From Solirubrobacterales bacterium (GTDB lineage: Bacteria; Actinomycetota; Thermoleophilia; Solirubrobacterales; 70-9), in assembly GCA_009691195.1 (NCBI GenBank), contig SHVA01000020.1, forward strand, positions 1 through 44,268: DNA of 44,268 bases. The letters are read 5' to 3'. Shown in pieces: positions 15,572 through 24,131 of this stretch. The position numbers and the translations under genes are program-made. The notes under the pieces were generated by a model that saw only the letters and a list, made by a program, of their open reading frames with translations, searched no databases and was not told the origin of the DNA. Numbering within the stretch: the stretch's first letter is position 1; each line of letters starts with the position of its first letter.

Positions 15572-17095
15572 TCAGGCTAGGGGGTAGATCGCGTCGGCCC
15601 GGGAGCGCAGGTGGGCCAGCAGCGGCTCCACCGACAGCGCTCCGCAGCCGGCCCGCTCCAGGACCTGCGAGGGCGTCAGCTTGCGACCGTAGCGGTGGAC
15701 GTGCTCGCGCAGCCACTCCCCCAGCGGCGCCATCTCGCCCGCCCCGACCAGGCCGGGGAGGTCGTCGATGTCCCGGCCGGCCGCCTCCCAGAGCTGCCCG
15801 GCGATCACGTTGCCGAGGCTGTAGGTCGGGAAGTAGCCGAAGGCCCCGCTCGGCCAGTGGACGTCCTGCAGGACGCCGGCGGCGTCGTCCGGGATCTCGA
15901 TGCCGAGGTAGTCCCGATAGCGCGCGTTCCAGGCCTCGGGCAGGTCGGTCAGCTCGAGCGTCCCGTTGAAGATCTCGAGCTCGAGCTCGAAGCGGATCAG
16001 GATGTGGAGGTTGTAGGTGAGCTCGTCGGCCTCGACCCGGATCAGGGTTCGCTCGACGCGGTTGGCGGCGCGGTAGAGCTGCTCGGCGTCCACATGCTCG
16101 AAGTCAGCGGGAAAGCTCTCCCTCAGCCGCGGCAGCAGGCGGTCCAGGTAGGGGCGGGAGCGGCCGACCCAGTTCTCCCAGAGGCGGCTCTGGGACTCGT
16201 GGAGGCCGAGGGACCGCGGCTTCGACAGCGGCGTCCGCGCCAGGGCCTGATCGACGCCGGCCTCGTACATGCCGTGCCCGGACTCGTGCAGGGTCCCGAA
16301 GATGGACGTGGGCAGCCAATCGCTCTCGTATCGCGTGGTCAGCCGGATGTCCCGGCCTCCGATCGAGATCGCGAAGGGATGGGTCGTCGGGTCGAGTCGC
16401 CAGGCGCCCTCGGGGAGCGGCAGCTCCTCGAGCAGCGCGGTCACCAGCAGGCGCTGGGGCTCCTGGTCGAACGGCCCGCGCAGGAAGCTGTCGTCGATCT
16501 CGCCACGGCCGGTCACGTCGGCCACCAGTGGCACGAGACCCTCACGGAGATCGCCGAGCAGGCTCTGCATCTGCGATGTCCGCATACCGGGCTCGTACTC
16601 GTCGAGCAGCGCGTCGTAGCTGACCGAGAAGTCCTCGAAGCCCTCGTAGCAGGCGGCGAACCGCTTGCAGAGCTCGACGTTGAGCTCCAGGTGCGGGAGC
16701 AGCGCCCCGAAGTCGGAGTCCCCGCGCGCCCGCACCCATGCCCGCTCGGCGATCGAGGAGGCCCGGGCCATCTCCGCCTGCAGCTCCTCGGGCACCAGCC
16801 TCGCTTTCGTCCAGTCGCGGCCGACCATGCGCACGAGAGCGGCGTCATCGCTCTCCTCGCCATCTCCGGCGGCAGGGTCGACCTCGGCCCGGGCCGCATC
16901 GATCAGCGACCCGATCTCGTCGGAGCTGAACATCCTGTGGCGCACGGAGGCCAGGGTGCCCATTTGCTCAGCGCGCCCGGGCCCGGCTGCCGGCGGCATC
17001 ATGGTGCGCTCGTCCCACGCCAGCAGCGCCGCGGCGCGGCCGAGGTCGTGGATCTCGGCCAGGCGCTGCTTGAGGTCCTCGAGCGCCACGGCCAC
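15572..17095 (-). CDS. M32 family carboxypeptidase (Taq type)
   Basis: This is a cytosolic metallocarboxypeptidase of 507 residues, the usual size for the M32 family. The zinc motif HESGH lies near residue 268 (GTLHESGHGMYEAG), followed by the family signature SLGLHESQSRLWEN with the third ligand region, and the C-terminal block FGYFPTYSLGNV. The start is a GTG at 17095. It lies 4 bp downstream of the SRPBCC gene's stop, so the two are probably cotranscribed. It would trim C-terminal residues from peptides, with broad specificity expected for the family. Nothing is unusual in its catalytic residues. Confidence 0.93.
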   Translation of the reverse strand: MAVALEDLKQRLAEIHDLGRAAALLAWDERTMMPPAAGPGRAEQMGTLASVRHRMFSSDEIGSLIDAARAEVDPAAGDGEESDDAALVRMVGRDWTKARLVPEELQAEMARASSIAERAWVRARGDSDFGALLPHLELNVELCKRFAACYEGFEDFSVSYDALLDEYEPGMRTSQMQSLLGDLREGLVPLVADVTGRGEIDDSFLRGPFDQEPQRLLVTALLEELPLPEGAWRLDPTTHPFAISIGGRDIRLTTRYESDWLPTSIFGTLHESGHGMYEAGVDQALARTPLSKPRSLGLHESQSRLWENWVGRSRPYLDRLLPRLRESFPADFEHVDAEQLYRAANRVERTLIRVEADELTYNLHILIRFELELEIFNGTLELTDLPEAWNARYRDYLGIEIPDDAAGVLQDVHWPSGAFGYFPTYSLGNVIAGQLWEAAGRDIDDLPGLVGAGEMAPLGEWLREHVHRYGRKLTPSQVLERAGCGALSVEPLLAHLRSRADAIYPLA

Positions 17096-17099
17096 CGGC

Positions 17100-17594
17100 T
17101 CAGGGCGGTGGGGGAGGGCCGTCCGAGGCGACCCTCGCGAGGCCCTCGAGCCAACGCTGGTGCATGCGGGTCATCGCGGGCCGCAGCAGAGGCTTGACGA
17201 GGTTGATGCCCCAGCGGCGCTGGGTCTCCTCGGTGTGGATGAAGGTGCCGCCCTGCCGGCGCTCGAAGATCCAGGCGTGGTGCCCCTTGCTGCCGAGCCC
17301 CTCCGCCGACCAGGCGAGGCGCTCCCCGGGGTCGATCTCGACGACCTCGGAGGTGATCAGCGCGCCGAAGGTGAGCCAGCGCCAGCGGCTGCCCAGCTCG
17401 AGCTCGGGCCACGGTCCGGACACCGGGCGGACCAGCCGGGCGTTCGCGTAGAAGCGCGACCAGAGGTCCGGTCGCGTCAGCCACGCCCAGACGTTCTCAA
17501 CGGTCGAGTCGACGTGGAGCTCGTTGACGGCCAGGAAGGCGGAGTCCTCGGGACGATGGCCCTCGGGCCAGCGGATTCGCGTATCGCTCATCAC
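17100..17594 (-). CDS. SRPBCC (polyketide cyclase/START-like) protein
   Basis: The 164-residue protein fits the SRPBCC helix-grip fold: a starting strand with NELHVDSTVENVWAWLTRPD, a WSRFYANARLV segment, a beta hairpin series (GSRWRWLTFG, ITSEVVEIDPGERLAW) and a long C-terminal helix (PAMTRMHQRWLEGLARVA). Such proteins bind small hydrophobic ligands. Tandem ATG codons at 17594 begin the gene. It sits just upstream of the M32 peptidase gene, 4 bp apart. The ligand is unknown. Confidence 0.82.
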   Translation of the reverse strand: MMSDTRIRWPEGHRPEDSAFLAVNELHVDSTVENVWAWLTRPDLWSRFYANARLVRPVSGPWPELELGSRWRWLTFGALITSEVVEIDPGERLAWSAEGLGSKGHHAWIFERRQGGTFIHTEETQRRWGINLVKPLLRPAMTRMHQRWLEGLARVASDGPPPPP

Positions 17595-17641
17595 GCGAAC
17601 CTAGCCGATGGCGGGCGGGGCAGGGGCGTTGGTGTTGCCGC

Positions 17642-17994
17642 GTGGCCAACAAGGACGTCAAGCCGGGGTTCGCGAGCAACCTCTTCAACAAATGTGATGA
17701 AGGCCCTCAACCGCCTCGGGCTCGCGCCGGCCGGGGCCCAGACGCAGGCCGTCCCGCGGTCGCAAGAGCGGGGACGTCAGGACCAATCCAGTGAACCCGT
17801 TCGAGCTCGACGGCCAGATCTACCTGCTCTCCCCGCGGGCCACCACGCAGTGGGTTCGCAACCTTCGCCTCTACGTCGACCGCTGGGCCTGGGAGGTCAA
17901 GGGGTTCCTCGACGTGGAGGCCGACGCGTCCGACGATGAGCTGCGCGGGATAGCGCCCCAGCATCCGGCCTTTCGGATCGCCTTCGACGACTAG
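17642..17994 (+). pseudogene. Relic of a deazaflavin (F420)-dependent nitroreductase-family protein
   Basis: The pieces, in order, are ANKDVKPGFASNLFNK (frame of GTG 17642), MKALNRLGLAPAGAQ (from 17698, another frame), then RGRKSGDVRTNPVNPFELDG and TQWVRNLR in a third placement, and RWAWEVKGFLDVEADASDDE with HPAFRI at the end. They match the Ddn/DUF385-type deazaflavin-dependent oxidoreductase family, whose GRKSG...NP and TQWVRNLR blocks contact F420. Two single-base shifts separate the first three blocks. Between TQWVRNLR and RWAWEV about 25-30 residues present in full-length members are missing. The loss makes it a genuine relic. It ends in a 4-bp overlap with the convergent catalase gene. 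Confidence 0.65.
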
Positions 17995-18908
17995 CGCATG
18001 CGCCGTTCGATCGAGACCGAGTAGGCGCGCGAGCGCGCCTCCAGGATCTCGTCGTCGGACGGCTCGATGCCCTCGGTGAGGTTCACCGGGTCGGTGATCA
18101 GCGAGGCGTCGTCGGGATCGCCGGAGATCTCGGTGACCTCGAGCGTGCCCAGGGTGACCAGCTCGCGGTTCCCCTCCCAGAAGGCGGTGGGGTCATCGAG
18201 CGGGTCCCCCTCGGCGGCCAGGGTGAACTTGAGCGAGAAGCGGACGGGCCCGCGGGCGATGCGCTCCACGATCTCGGCCTGGAGATAGTCCTCATCGGCC
18301 GCCGCCACCTGCTCGGAGGTGAGGAACTCGACGCCCCCCTCGGGCACCCAGGAGTAGCGCCCCCAGTGGCGCTCGCCCGCGGCGTCCACGAGGGCGAAGG
18401 CGTGCAGCCCGTTGTAGTCGGAGGTCGCATAGCTGGTGGTCGGCGCGATCTGGGGCAGGCTGGCCTCGATCGCGGCCACCGTCTCGGGATGCTCGGCGAC
18501 GAAGGCGCCGAGCTTCTCGGGATCGGGCTGACCGGTCTCCGGGTCGGGCGCGCGCGCCCTCGTGAACGCGAGAAAGTCGGCGGCGGTTCGCACCATGAAG
18601 ACCTTGAGCGGGACGCAGACGATGTCGGTGGACTCGCCCCTCGGGAGCTCGAACTTGACGCTCATCCCGCGGCCGGCGATCGGGTCGGCATCGGAGGTCC
18701 GGGGGTTGCCGCTCGCGTTTGAGAAGCGCACCGTGACCGGCACGGCGTCGCCGGAGAGGTGGGCCGCGGTCGAGAGCGCGGCTGCCTCCCGGGTGGCGGT
18801 GAAGCTGCCCGTGCAGACCGTGCCCCTGGCGTGGGCGGCGCGGAGGCCGGGGTGGCTGCCGTGGATCGCGTTGAGGGAGTCGACGATCTCCTCCCAGATC
18901 GTGGCCAT
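17991..18908 (-). CDS. SrpA-type small catalase
   Basis: This 305-residue heme protein belongs to the catalase superfamily in its short, SrpA-like form. The distal His (RAAHARGTVCTGSF), the Asn region (VRFSNASGNP) and the proximal Tyr (RSRAYSVSIERR) are all present. FVAEHPET and GLHAFALVDAAGE are typical of the fold. The start is an ATG at 18908. The gene lies 3 bp downstream of the methyltransferase stop, so the two are probably cotranscribed. Activity could be catalase, peroxidase or allene-oxide-type, since small members vary. Confidence 0.88.
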   Translation of the reverse strand: MATIWEEIVDSLNAIHGSHPGLRAAHARGTVCTGSFTATREAAALSTAAHLSGDAVPVTVRFSNASGNPRTSDADPIAGRGMSVKFELPRGESTDIVCVPLKVFMVRTAADFLAFTRARAPDPETGQPDPEKLGAFVAEHPETVAAIEASLPQIAPTTSYATSDYNGLHAFALVDAAGERHWGRYSWVPEGGVEFLTSEQVAAADEDYLQAEIVERIARGPVRFSLKFTLAAEGDPLDDPTAFWEGNRELVTLGTLEVTEISGDPDDASLITDPVNLTEGIEPSDDEILEARSRAYSVSIERRMR

Positions 18909-18911
18909 CGT

Positions 18912-19730
18912 TCAGCCGGCCTTGACCGCGACCACCTCGAGGTAGTCGGAGTCGACCATCATCGCCCGGTCGCCGGCGACGTTGTTGCTGCGCATCAGCT
19001 CGATCAGGTCCGCCTTCAATGCCTCGCCCTCCTCGGGGGGAAGGTTGTCCATCGCCGCCTTGATCGGGCCGAAGTACCGGCGGAAGAAGTCGAACCAGGA
19101 TTCGGGCGAGAAGTGGCGGAACCTGAACTGCCGGGTCTCGGCGTCGAGCTCGGAGACCCGGTCACCGAAGAGGGTTCGCAGGTGGTCCTCGGTGCCCCAG
19201 AGCGGCGGCGGCATCACGCCCGGCGGTGGCGGCATCCGCGAGGCGACGGTCATGAACGTCTGCCCCGTAAGCCCCGTCGGCGTCCAGTTGGCCATCCCGA
19301 TCCTGCCTCCCGGGCGGCAGACGCGCAGCAGCTCGTCGGCGGTGCGCTGATGATCAGGCGCGAACATCGCCCCGAATTCAGAGAGGACCAGGTCGAAGCT
19401 CTCATCCTCGAAGGGAAGCTGCTCGGCGTCTCCCTCGATGAACTCGATCTCCAGCCGCTCGGCGGCCGCGCGCTCCCGGCCCCGCTCCAGCAGGGCGGGC
19501 ACGAAGTCGACGCCGACGGCCTCGGCGAGCCGGCGAGCCGCCGGGATCGTGGCGGTGCCGCTGCCGCAGGCCACGTCGAGGACGCGCTCGCCGGGGACGA
19601 CGTTGACGGTCTCGGCCAGGTTCTCGCCGACGATCGCGAGGGAGCCGCCGATCATCGCGAAATCCCCATCGGACCAGACCTGCTGCTGGCGCTGCTTGAC
19701 CGCTGCGAGATCGACCTTTTCATTTATCAC
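18912..19730 (-). CDS. Class I SAM-dependent methyltransferase
   Basis: The protein carries a Rossmann-type methyltransferase core: motif I RVLDVACGSGTATIPAAR, an acidic motif (AVGVDFVPALL), GDAEQLPFEDESFDLVLSEF and the post-motif CRPGGRIGMANW. The C-terminal part is helical with FRHFSPESWFDFFRRYFG. The GTG at 19730 is the favoured start because GGAGAGGAG lies just upstream; an in-frame ATG at 19769 would add 13 residues. The family often methylates quinones, lipids or small metabolites, and the substrate cannot be told here. It heads an apparent two-gene unit with the catalase and is divergent from the DCC protein gene. Confidence 0.85.
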   Translation of the reverse strand: MINEKVDLAAVKQRQQQVWSDGDFAMIGGSLAIVGENLAETVNVVPGERVLDVACGSGTATIPAARRLAEAVGVDFVPALLERGRERAAAERLEIEFIEGDAEQLPFEDESFDLVLSEFGAMFAPDHQRTADELLRVCRPGGRIGMANWTPTGLTGQTFMTVASRMPPPPGVMPPPLWGTEDHLRTLFGDRVSELDAETRQFRFRHFSPESWFDFFRRYFGPIKAAMDNLPPEEGEALKADLIELMRSNNVAGDRAMMVDSDYLEVVAVKAG

Positions 19731-19774
19731 GCGGGTCTCCTCTCCGTAGTCCCTAGCGTTCGCCGGCAAAGTCT

Positions 19775-20245
19775 ATGACCAGCAACCAGCACGTCCAACC
19801 GCGCAGGCCCGGGGCGACCGTCCTCTACGACGCCGACTGCGGCTTCTGCCGCTGGGCGCTATCCAAGCTGCTCGCCTGGGACCGGCGTCGTGAGCTGCGG
19901 CCGCTCGCTCTTCAGGAGCAGGAGGCCGCGGAGCTGCTCGCCGGGATGGATGAGCGTGAGCGGATGGCCTCCTGGCACCTGGCGCTGGCCGACGGCGGGA
20001 TCGCCTCCGGCGGAGCAGCGTTCGGGCCGCTCCTGCGCCTGTTGCCGGCCGGCGCGCTCCCCGCCGCGCTCGCCGAGCGGGTGCAGGGCGCGACCGATCG
20101 CGCCTACCGCATGGTCTCGGGCCGCAGGGGGCGGCTCGGCTCGCTGGTGACCGACGGCGCCCGCGGGCGAGCGGCGGACCGGATCGCGGTCCGCGAAGCG
20201 GTCTGGCGCCGCTCAAGGTCCTGCTCAGACCCCGGCGCGGCCTAG
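19775..20245 (+). CDS. DCC-family (DUF393) thiol-disulfide oxidoreductase-like protein
   Basis: The 156-residue protein has the defining DxxCxxC motif at residues 19-25 (DADCGFCRWAL) right after a short beta strand (ATVLYD), as in the DUF393 family, which has a thioredoxin-like fold. A middle part includes MASWHLALADGGIASGGAAF. The tail is Arg-rich. The start is an ATG at 19775, with a TAGCGT hexamer about 15 nt upstream. It is divergent from the methyltransferase and overlaps the convergent AI-2E permease by 4 bp. Redox activity is expected from the two cysteines but not proven for the family. Confidence 0.83.
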   Translation: MTSNQHVQPRRPGATVLYDADCGFCRWALSKLLAWDRRRELRPLALQEQEAAELLAGMDERERMASWHLALADGGIASGGAAFGPLLRLLPAGALPAALAERVQGATDRAYRMVSGRRGRLGSLVTDGARGRAADRIAVREAVWRRSRSCSDPGAA

Positions 20246-21369
20246 GCGGGATTGGGCTTGGGCTTGGAGCGGGCCCGCGGCTTGGCGCCGCCCCTGGCCT
20301 GGGGCTTGCGCTTCAGCTTCTCCTGCTCGGCGCTCTCGGCCCGGTAGGCGGACCACTCGCGGACGGCGATCTGGATCGATGCGGCCGTCGGGATCGCGAG
20401 CAGGGCGCCGACGATCCCGAACAGGGTGCTGCCGAAGAGGACCGCCACCAGCACGATGAAGGGCTCGATCTCGGTCGCGCGCTTCTGGATCTGGGGCTGG
20501 ATCAGGTAGTTCTCGACCTGCGCATAGACGATCGCGAAGGTCACCCAGACGATCAACGCCACGGGGGGGTTGACGAAGGCGGCGACGATCGCCACGAGCA
20601 ATGCCGCGATCGTCGTGCCCACAACCGGAATCAGGTCGAAGAAGAAGACGACCACCGCGAGCGGCCCCGCGAATGGGACCCCGAGCAGCGTCAGCACCAG
20701 GAACGAGGTGAGCCCGGCGATCGTCGCCTGGATCGCCGCGCCGCCGACGTAGTTGCCGACCGCGTTAGCGATGCGCTGCAGGGTTCGCTCGATTCGCTCG
20801 GCGTGCTCTGGCCGCTGCATCTGGATGAAGCGGTGGGCCCAGCGCGGGCCCGCGGCGACCATGAAGATGCTGAGGATGAAGATCGTCACCGCCGCGAAGA
20901 TGCGGTTGACCGCGCCGACGCCGATGTCGGCGAAGACCTTGGCGGCGTCGCCCGTTTTGTTGGGGAGCTTGGCCGCCTCCTGGTTGAGCTTGGTGGTGAG
21001 GTCGTACTTGTCGTCGAGGTTCTGCAGCGTCTGGTTCTGGTTTACGTAGTCCTCGACGTCGCGCGCGTAGGAGGGCGCGTTTCCGGCGAGGTCCCCCACC
21101 TGGTGGACCACCGGGGGGGCGAGGAGGATCCCGAGGCCGATCGGGATCAGCAGGATCGAGAGGTAGACGAGCATGATCGCGAGGCCGCGCTTCATGTAAC
21201 GGCTGAGGAAGGTGACGGGCCCGGCCGCCGCGATGGCGATGAAGGCGGCGATGATCAGCCAGCTGAGAGGCTTGCGCAGGAGGTAGATCATGTACAACGC
21301 CAGCACGACGAGTACGACGATCAGGACGGTGCGGAGAATGAGGCGGGTGGCGGAGGTGCCGTTGGTCAT
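20242..21369 (-). CDS. AI-2E family transporter-like permease
   Basis: This protein of about 375 residues has the layout of the AI-2E/PerM exporter family: two to three N-terminal TM helices, a long soluble region (about residues 95-145) with heptad-like VEDYVNQNQTLQNLDD, and a C-terminal cluster of helices with the family blocks GVPFAGPLAVVVFFFDLIPV and VENYLIQPQIQKRATEI. A Lys/Arg/Ala tail (RGGAKPRARSKPKPNPA) extends beyond the fold. I choose the ATG at 21369; an upstream in-frame GTG at 21402 would add 11 residues. No autoinducer genes are nearby; members move various small solutes. Confidence 0.88.
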   Translation of the reverse strand: MTNGTSATRLILRTVLIVVLVVLALYMIYLLRKPLSWLIIAAFIAIAAAGPVTFLSRYMKRGLAIMLVYLSILLIPIGLGILLAPPVVHQVGDLAGNAPSYARDVEDYVNQNQTLQNLDDKYDLTTKLNQEAAKLPNKTGDAAKVFADIGVGAVNRIFAAVTIFILSIFMVAAGPRWAHRFIQMQRPEHAERIERTLQRIANAVGNYVGGAAIQATIAGLTSFLVLTLLGVPFAGPLAVVVFFFDLIPVVGTTIAALLVAIVAAFVNPPVALIVWVTFAIVYAQVENYLIQPQIQKRATEIEPFIVLVAVLFGSTLFGIVGALLAIPTAASIQIAVREWSAYRAESAEQEKLKRKPQARGGAKPRARSKPKPNPA

Positions 21370-21415
21370 GCCAATCTCACATATTCGCACCCCAGGCGAC
21401 AATCCCTACGAAGAG

Positions 21416-22816
21416 ATGAGACACGACGCGCACGGCTATTGGCTCGATGAGGCGGAGGCGGCTGAGCCGCTCCCGGCACTCGAGGGGGCCCACGACTGCG
21501 ACGTGCTGATCGTCGGCGGCGGCTACACGGGCCTCTGGACCGCCTGGCACCTGAGCCGCATCGAGCCTGACGCCCGGGTGGTCCTGCTCGAGTCCGGCCG
21601 CTGCGGCGAGGGGCCGAGCGGCCGCAACGGCGGTTTCGTCAACGCGATGTGGTTCAGCCTGCCCTCGATGCGCGAGCGCTTCGGTGACGGGCCCGCGCTG
21701 GAGGTGGCCCGCGCCTCGGAGAGGTCCGTCGAGCAGATCGGGCGCTTCTGCGAGGAGCAGGAAGTTGACGCCTGGTACCGCGCCGGTGGCTATCTCCAGG
21801 TCTCATCCGCCGAGGCCAACGACGGCGCGTGGGACCGTGCGGCAGCCGCCTGCCGCGAGCTGGGCGAGCCCGAGGCCGTCCAGCCGCTCGATGCCTCCCA
21901 GGTGGCCGAGCACTGTCGCTCACCGCGCTTTCGCGGTGGCGCCCTGTACCGGGCCAACGCCAGCGTCCAACCTGCCAGGTTGGCCCGGGGACTGCGCGAC
22001 CGGGTGGCGGCGGCGGGGGTTCAGGTCCGGGAGCGCTCCCGCGTAACGCGTCTCGCGGCCGGCCCGTCGGGGTGCGTGGCCGCGACGGCGTCGGGTCAGG
22101 TAAGGGCGCGCTCCTGCGTGCTCGCACTCGGCGGTGCGACCGGCGCTCGCGGGTCGCCGCTGCGGGGCAGGCTCACCGTCAGCTCGAGCCACGTCGCGTT
22201 GACCGAGCCCGTTCCGGAGCTGCTCGAGGAGATCGGCTGGACAGGCGGCGAGTGCATCAGCGACAGCCGCCACCTCATCCACTACATGCGGACCACGCCC
22301 GACGGGCGGATCGCCTTCGGCTGGGGCGGGGGCAAGATTGCCTGCGGGGCGCGGCTGGGCGGCCGCACCGAGTTCGATCCGGAGGTCGTGGGCCAGATCA
22401 TCGCCTCGCTGCGCGAGTTCTTTCCCGGCCTCGCGGGCCGGCGGATCACGCACGCCTGGGGTGGGCCGATCGACGTCGCGCCCACACACCTGCCGACGAT
22501 CCGCTCGCTGCCCGGCCCCGGCAGGGCTTGGGGCGCCTACGGCTACACCGGCAACGGGGTGGGCCCCTCGCAGATGATCGGGCGGACGCTCGCCTCGCTC
22601 GCCCTCGACCGTCGTGACGAGGAATCGCGCCTGGCGCTGATCGACCCGGAGCTTGCGCGGGTCCCGACCGGGCTCCCGGGCTGGCTGGGCGGCAACGCGA
22701 TCCGCGAGGCGGTCGTCCGCAAGGAGGCCGCCGAGGCGGTGGGGGCGCCGCCGCATCCGGTCAGCCGCGGGGTCGCGGCGATCCCCGAGTTGATCGGGAT
22801 CCAGATCGGGCGCTGA
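21416..22816 (+). CDS. FAD-dependent amine/amino-acid oxidoreductase (DAO family)
   Basis: This flavoprotein of about 466 residues belongs to the DAO family and resembles gamma-glutamylputrescine or glycine oxidases. Motifs include DVLIVGGGYTGLWTAWHL, the GEGPSGRNGGFVNAMW segment close to the flavin, and a C-terminal FAD block GAYGYTGNGVGPSQMIGR. The start at 21416 is chosen because it leaves room for a promoter (CATATT near 21379); an in-frame ATG at 21368 would overlap the divergent permease start. It begins a three-gene operon; its TGA overlaps the ATG of the GNAT gene. It would oxidise a primary or secondary amine, releasing H2O2 or passing electrons on. Confidence 0.86.
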   Translation: MRHDAHGYWLDEAEAAEPLPALEGAHDCDVLIVGGGYTGLWTAWHLSRIEPDARVVLLESGRCGEGPSGRNGGFVNAMWFSLPSMRERFGDGPALEVARASERSVEQIGRFCEEQEVDAWYRAGGYLQVSSAEANDGAWDRAAAACRELGEPEAVQPLDASQVAEHCRSPRFRGGALYRANASVQPARLARGLRDRVAAAGVQVRERSRVTRLAAGPSGCVAATASGQVRARSCVLALGGATGARGSPLRGRLTVSSSHVALTEPVPELLEEIGWTGGECISDSRHLIHYMRTTPDGRIAFGWGGGKIACGARLGGRTEFDPEVVGQIIASLREFFPGLAGRRITHAWGGPIDVAPTHLPTIRSLPGPGRAWGAYGYTGNGVGPSQMIGRTLASLALDRRDEESRLALIDPELARVPTGLPGWLGGNAIREAVVRKEAAEAVGAPPHPVSRGVAAIPELIGIQIGR

Positions 22817-23307
22817 TGAGTGACGCCTCGAAAGATCCTTCCTCCAAACCCCTCGGGTCCGGCGTGGTGATCCGCCCCGCTGCGCGCGGGGAGGCCGAGG
22901 AGCTGCTGCCGCTGATGAGGGCCTACTGCGACTTCTACGAGGTCACGCCCGTCGACGAGGGGCTGCTGGAGATGGCCCGCACCCTCGCGGTGGAGCCCGA
23001 GCATGGAGCCCTCTTCATCGCTCGGGACGGCGCCGGCGGCGCCGTCGGGTTCGCCGCCCTCAGCTGGAAGTGGGCGGGCACGCGCGGCGCCCGAATCGGC
23101 TTCCTCGAGGACCTCTTCGTCGCTCCCTCCGCCCGAGGCGCCGGTGTAGCGGAGGCACTGATCGAGAGCTGCTCGGCACTCTGCCGGCAGAGGGGGGCGC
23201 CGGTTCTCGAGTGGCTCACCGCGCCGACCAACAAGCGCGCGCAGTCGGTCTACGAGCGCATCGGGGCCGAGGGCTCCCCCTGGATCGGGTACGAGCTGGA
23301 CCTTTGA
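22816..23307 (+). CDS. GNAT N-acetyltransferase
   Basis: The 163-residue protein has the GNAT layout: an N-terminal strand VVIRPAARGEAEELLPLM, a central FIARDGAGGAVGFAALSWK strand, the acetyl-CoA-binding loop IGFLEDLFVAPSARGAGVAE and the C-terminal LEWLTAPTNKRAQSVYERIG block. Both ends are coupled: its ATG overlaps the oxidoreductase TGA, and its TGA overlaps the hydrolase ATG. Being locked between an amine oxidase and a hydrolase suggests that it acetylates the same amine or its product. That substrate link is inference. Confidence 0.88.
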   Translation: MSDASKDPSSKPLGSGVVIRPAARGEAEELLPLMRAYCDFYEVTPVDEGLLEMARTLAVEPEHGALFIARDGAGGAVGFAALSWKWAGTRGARIGFLEDLFVAPSARGAGVAEALIESCSALCRQRGAPVLEWLTAPTNKRAQSVYERIGAEGSPWIGYELDL

Positions 23308-24077
23308 TGTCCCTCGCACATGTCCGCCGCGGCTCGGGCGAGCCGCTGCTCCTGCTCCACTCCCTCGGCGGCTCGAAGGAGATGTGGGCACCGGTGCTGG
23401 ACCTGCTCGCCGCCGAGCGCGAGGTGATCGCCGTCGACATGCCGGGCTTCGGTGACTCGTCGATGCCTCCGGGCGAGATGCCGCTCTCGGCCCGAAACCT
23501 CGCCCAGCTCATCCTCGATTTCTACGACACCCTGGGCTTCGCGGGCGACCCTCACGTCGCCGGCATCTCACTCGGCAGCTGGGTGGCGATTGAGTGCGCT
23601 CGGCTCGGACGCGCGCGCTCGGTCGCGGGCCTCTGCTCGGCCGGCTTCTGGCGCGAGTCGCTGGCGCCCAAACGCGGTACCGCCAGGTCCGTCGCCCGCC
23701 TGCTGCTCCCACTCGTGCCCCTGATGCTGCGAAGCGAACGGGCCCGGCGCGCGGTCCTCTCCGGGCAGATGCGCCACCCCGAGCGACTCTCCCGCTCCGA
23801 GGCCGTGGGCCTGGTTCGCACCTACGCGCGTTCGCCCGGTTACCCGGACGCGAGCCGGCTTATGCGGGTGGGCGCCGTCGGCGATCTCTCCGGCATCGAG
23901 GACCCGTTGACGCTGGCGTGGGGAGAGTTCGACACCCTGGTTCGACGGACTCCGCTTCGCGCGCTGCCCGCCTCAGTCACGCAGCTCGTGCTCCCCGACT
24001 GCGGTCACGTCCCGACTTGGGACGCTCCCGAGCTCATCGCCCGTGTGATCCTCGGATCCTCGCGTCGAGCAGCGTGA
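23307..24077 (+). CDS. Alpha/beta hydrolase, third gene of the amine operon
   Basis: The start codon at 23307 overlaps the TGA of the GNAT gene. The 256-residue protein carries LLLHSLGGSKEMWAPV (oxyanion loop), VIAVDMPGFGDSSMPPG, a nucleophile elbow AGISLGSW with the usual Gly-x-Ser-x-Gly pattern, LAWGEFDTLV near the acid and DCGHVPTWD with the catalytic His. The lid region is Arg/Leu-rich. It would hydrolyse an ester or amide, perhaps the acetylated product of the operon. The end converges on the semialdehyde dehydrogenase gene with a 54-bp gap that holds no clear signal. Confidence 0.86.
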   Translation: MSLAHVRRGSGEPLLLLHSLGGSKEMWAPVLDLLAAEREVIAVDMPGFGDSSMPPGEMPLSARNLAQLILDFYDTLGFAGDPHVAGISLGSWVAIECARLGRARSVAGLCSAGFWRESLAPKRGTARSVARLLLPLVPLMLRSERARRAVLSGQMRHPERLSRSEAVGLVRTYARSPGYPDASRLMRVGAVGDLSGIEDPLTLAWGEFDTLVRRTPLRALPASVTQLVLPDCGHVPTWDAPELIARVILGSSRRAA

Positions 24078-24131
24078 GCCCGTCCCGGGCCGAGAACTTG
24101 CGCCGGCGAAGCCCCCGTCAGGGCGCCCCGC

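Noticed and set aside
14226-17197. Long plus-strand open frames (about 450 and 530 codons)
   Set aside because: Antisense shadows of the SHOCT membrane protein and M32 carboxypeptidase, both of which have clear motifs on the minus strand.
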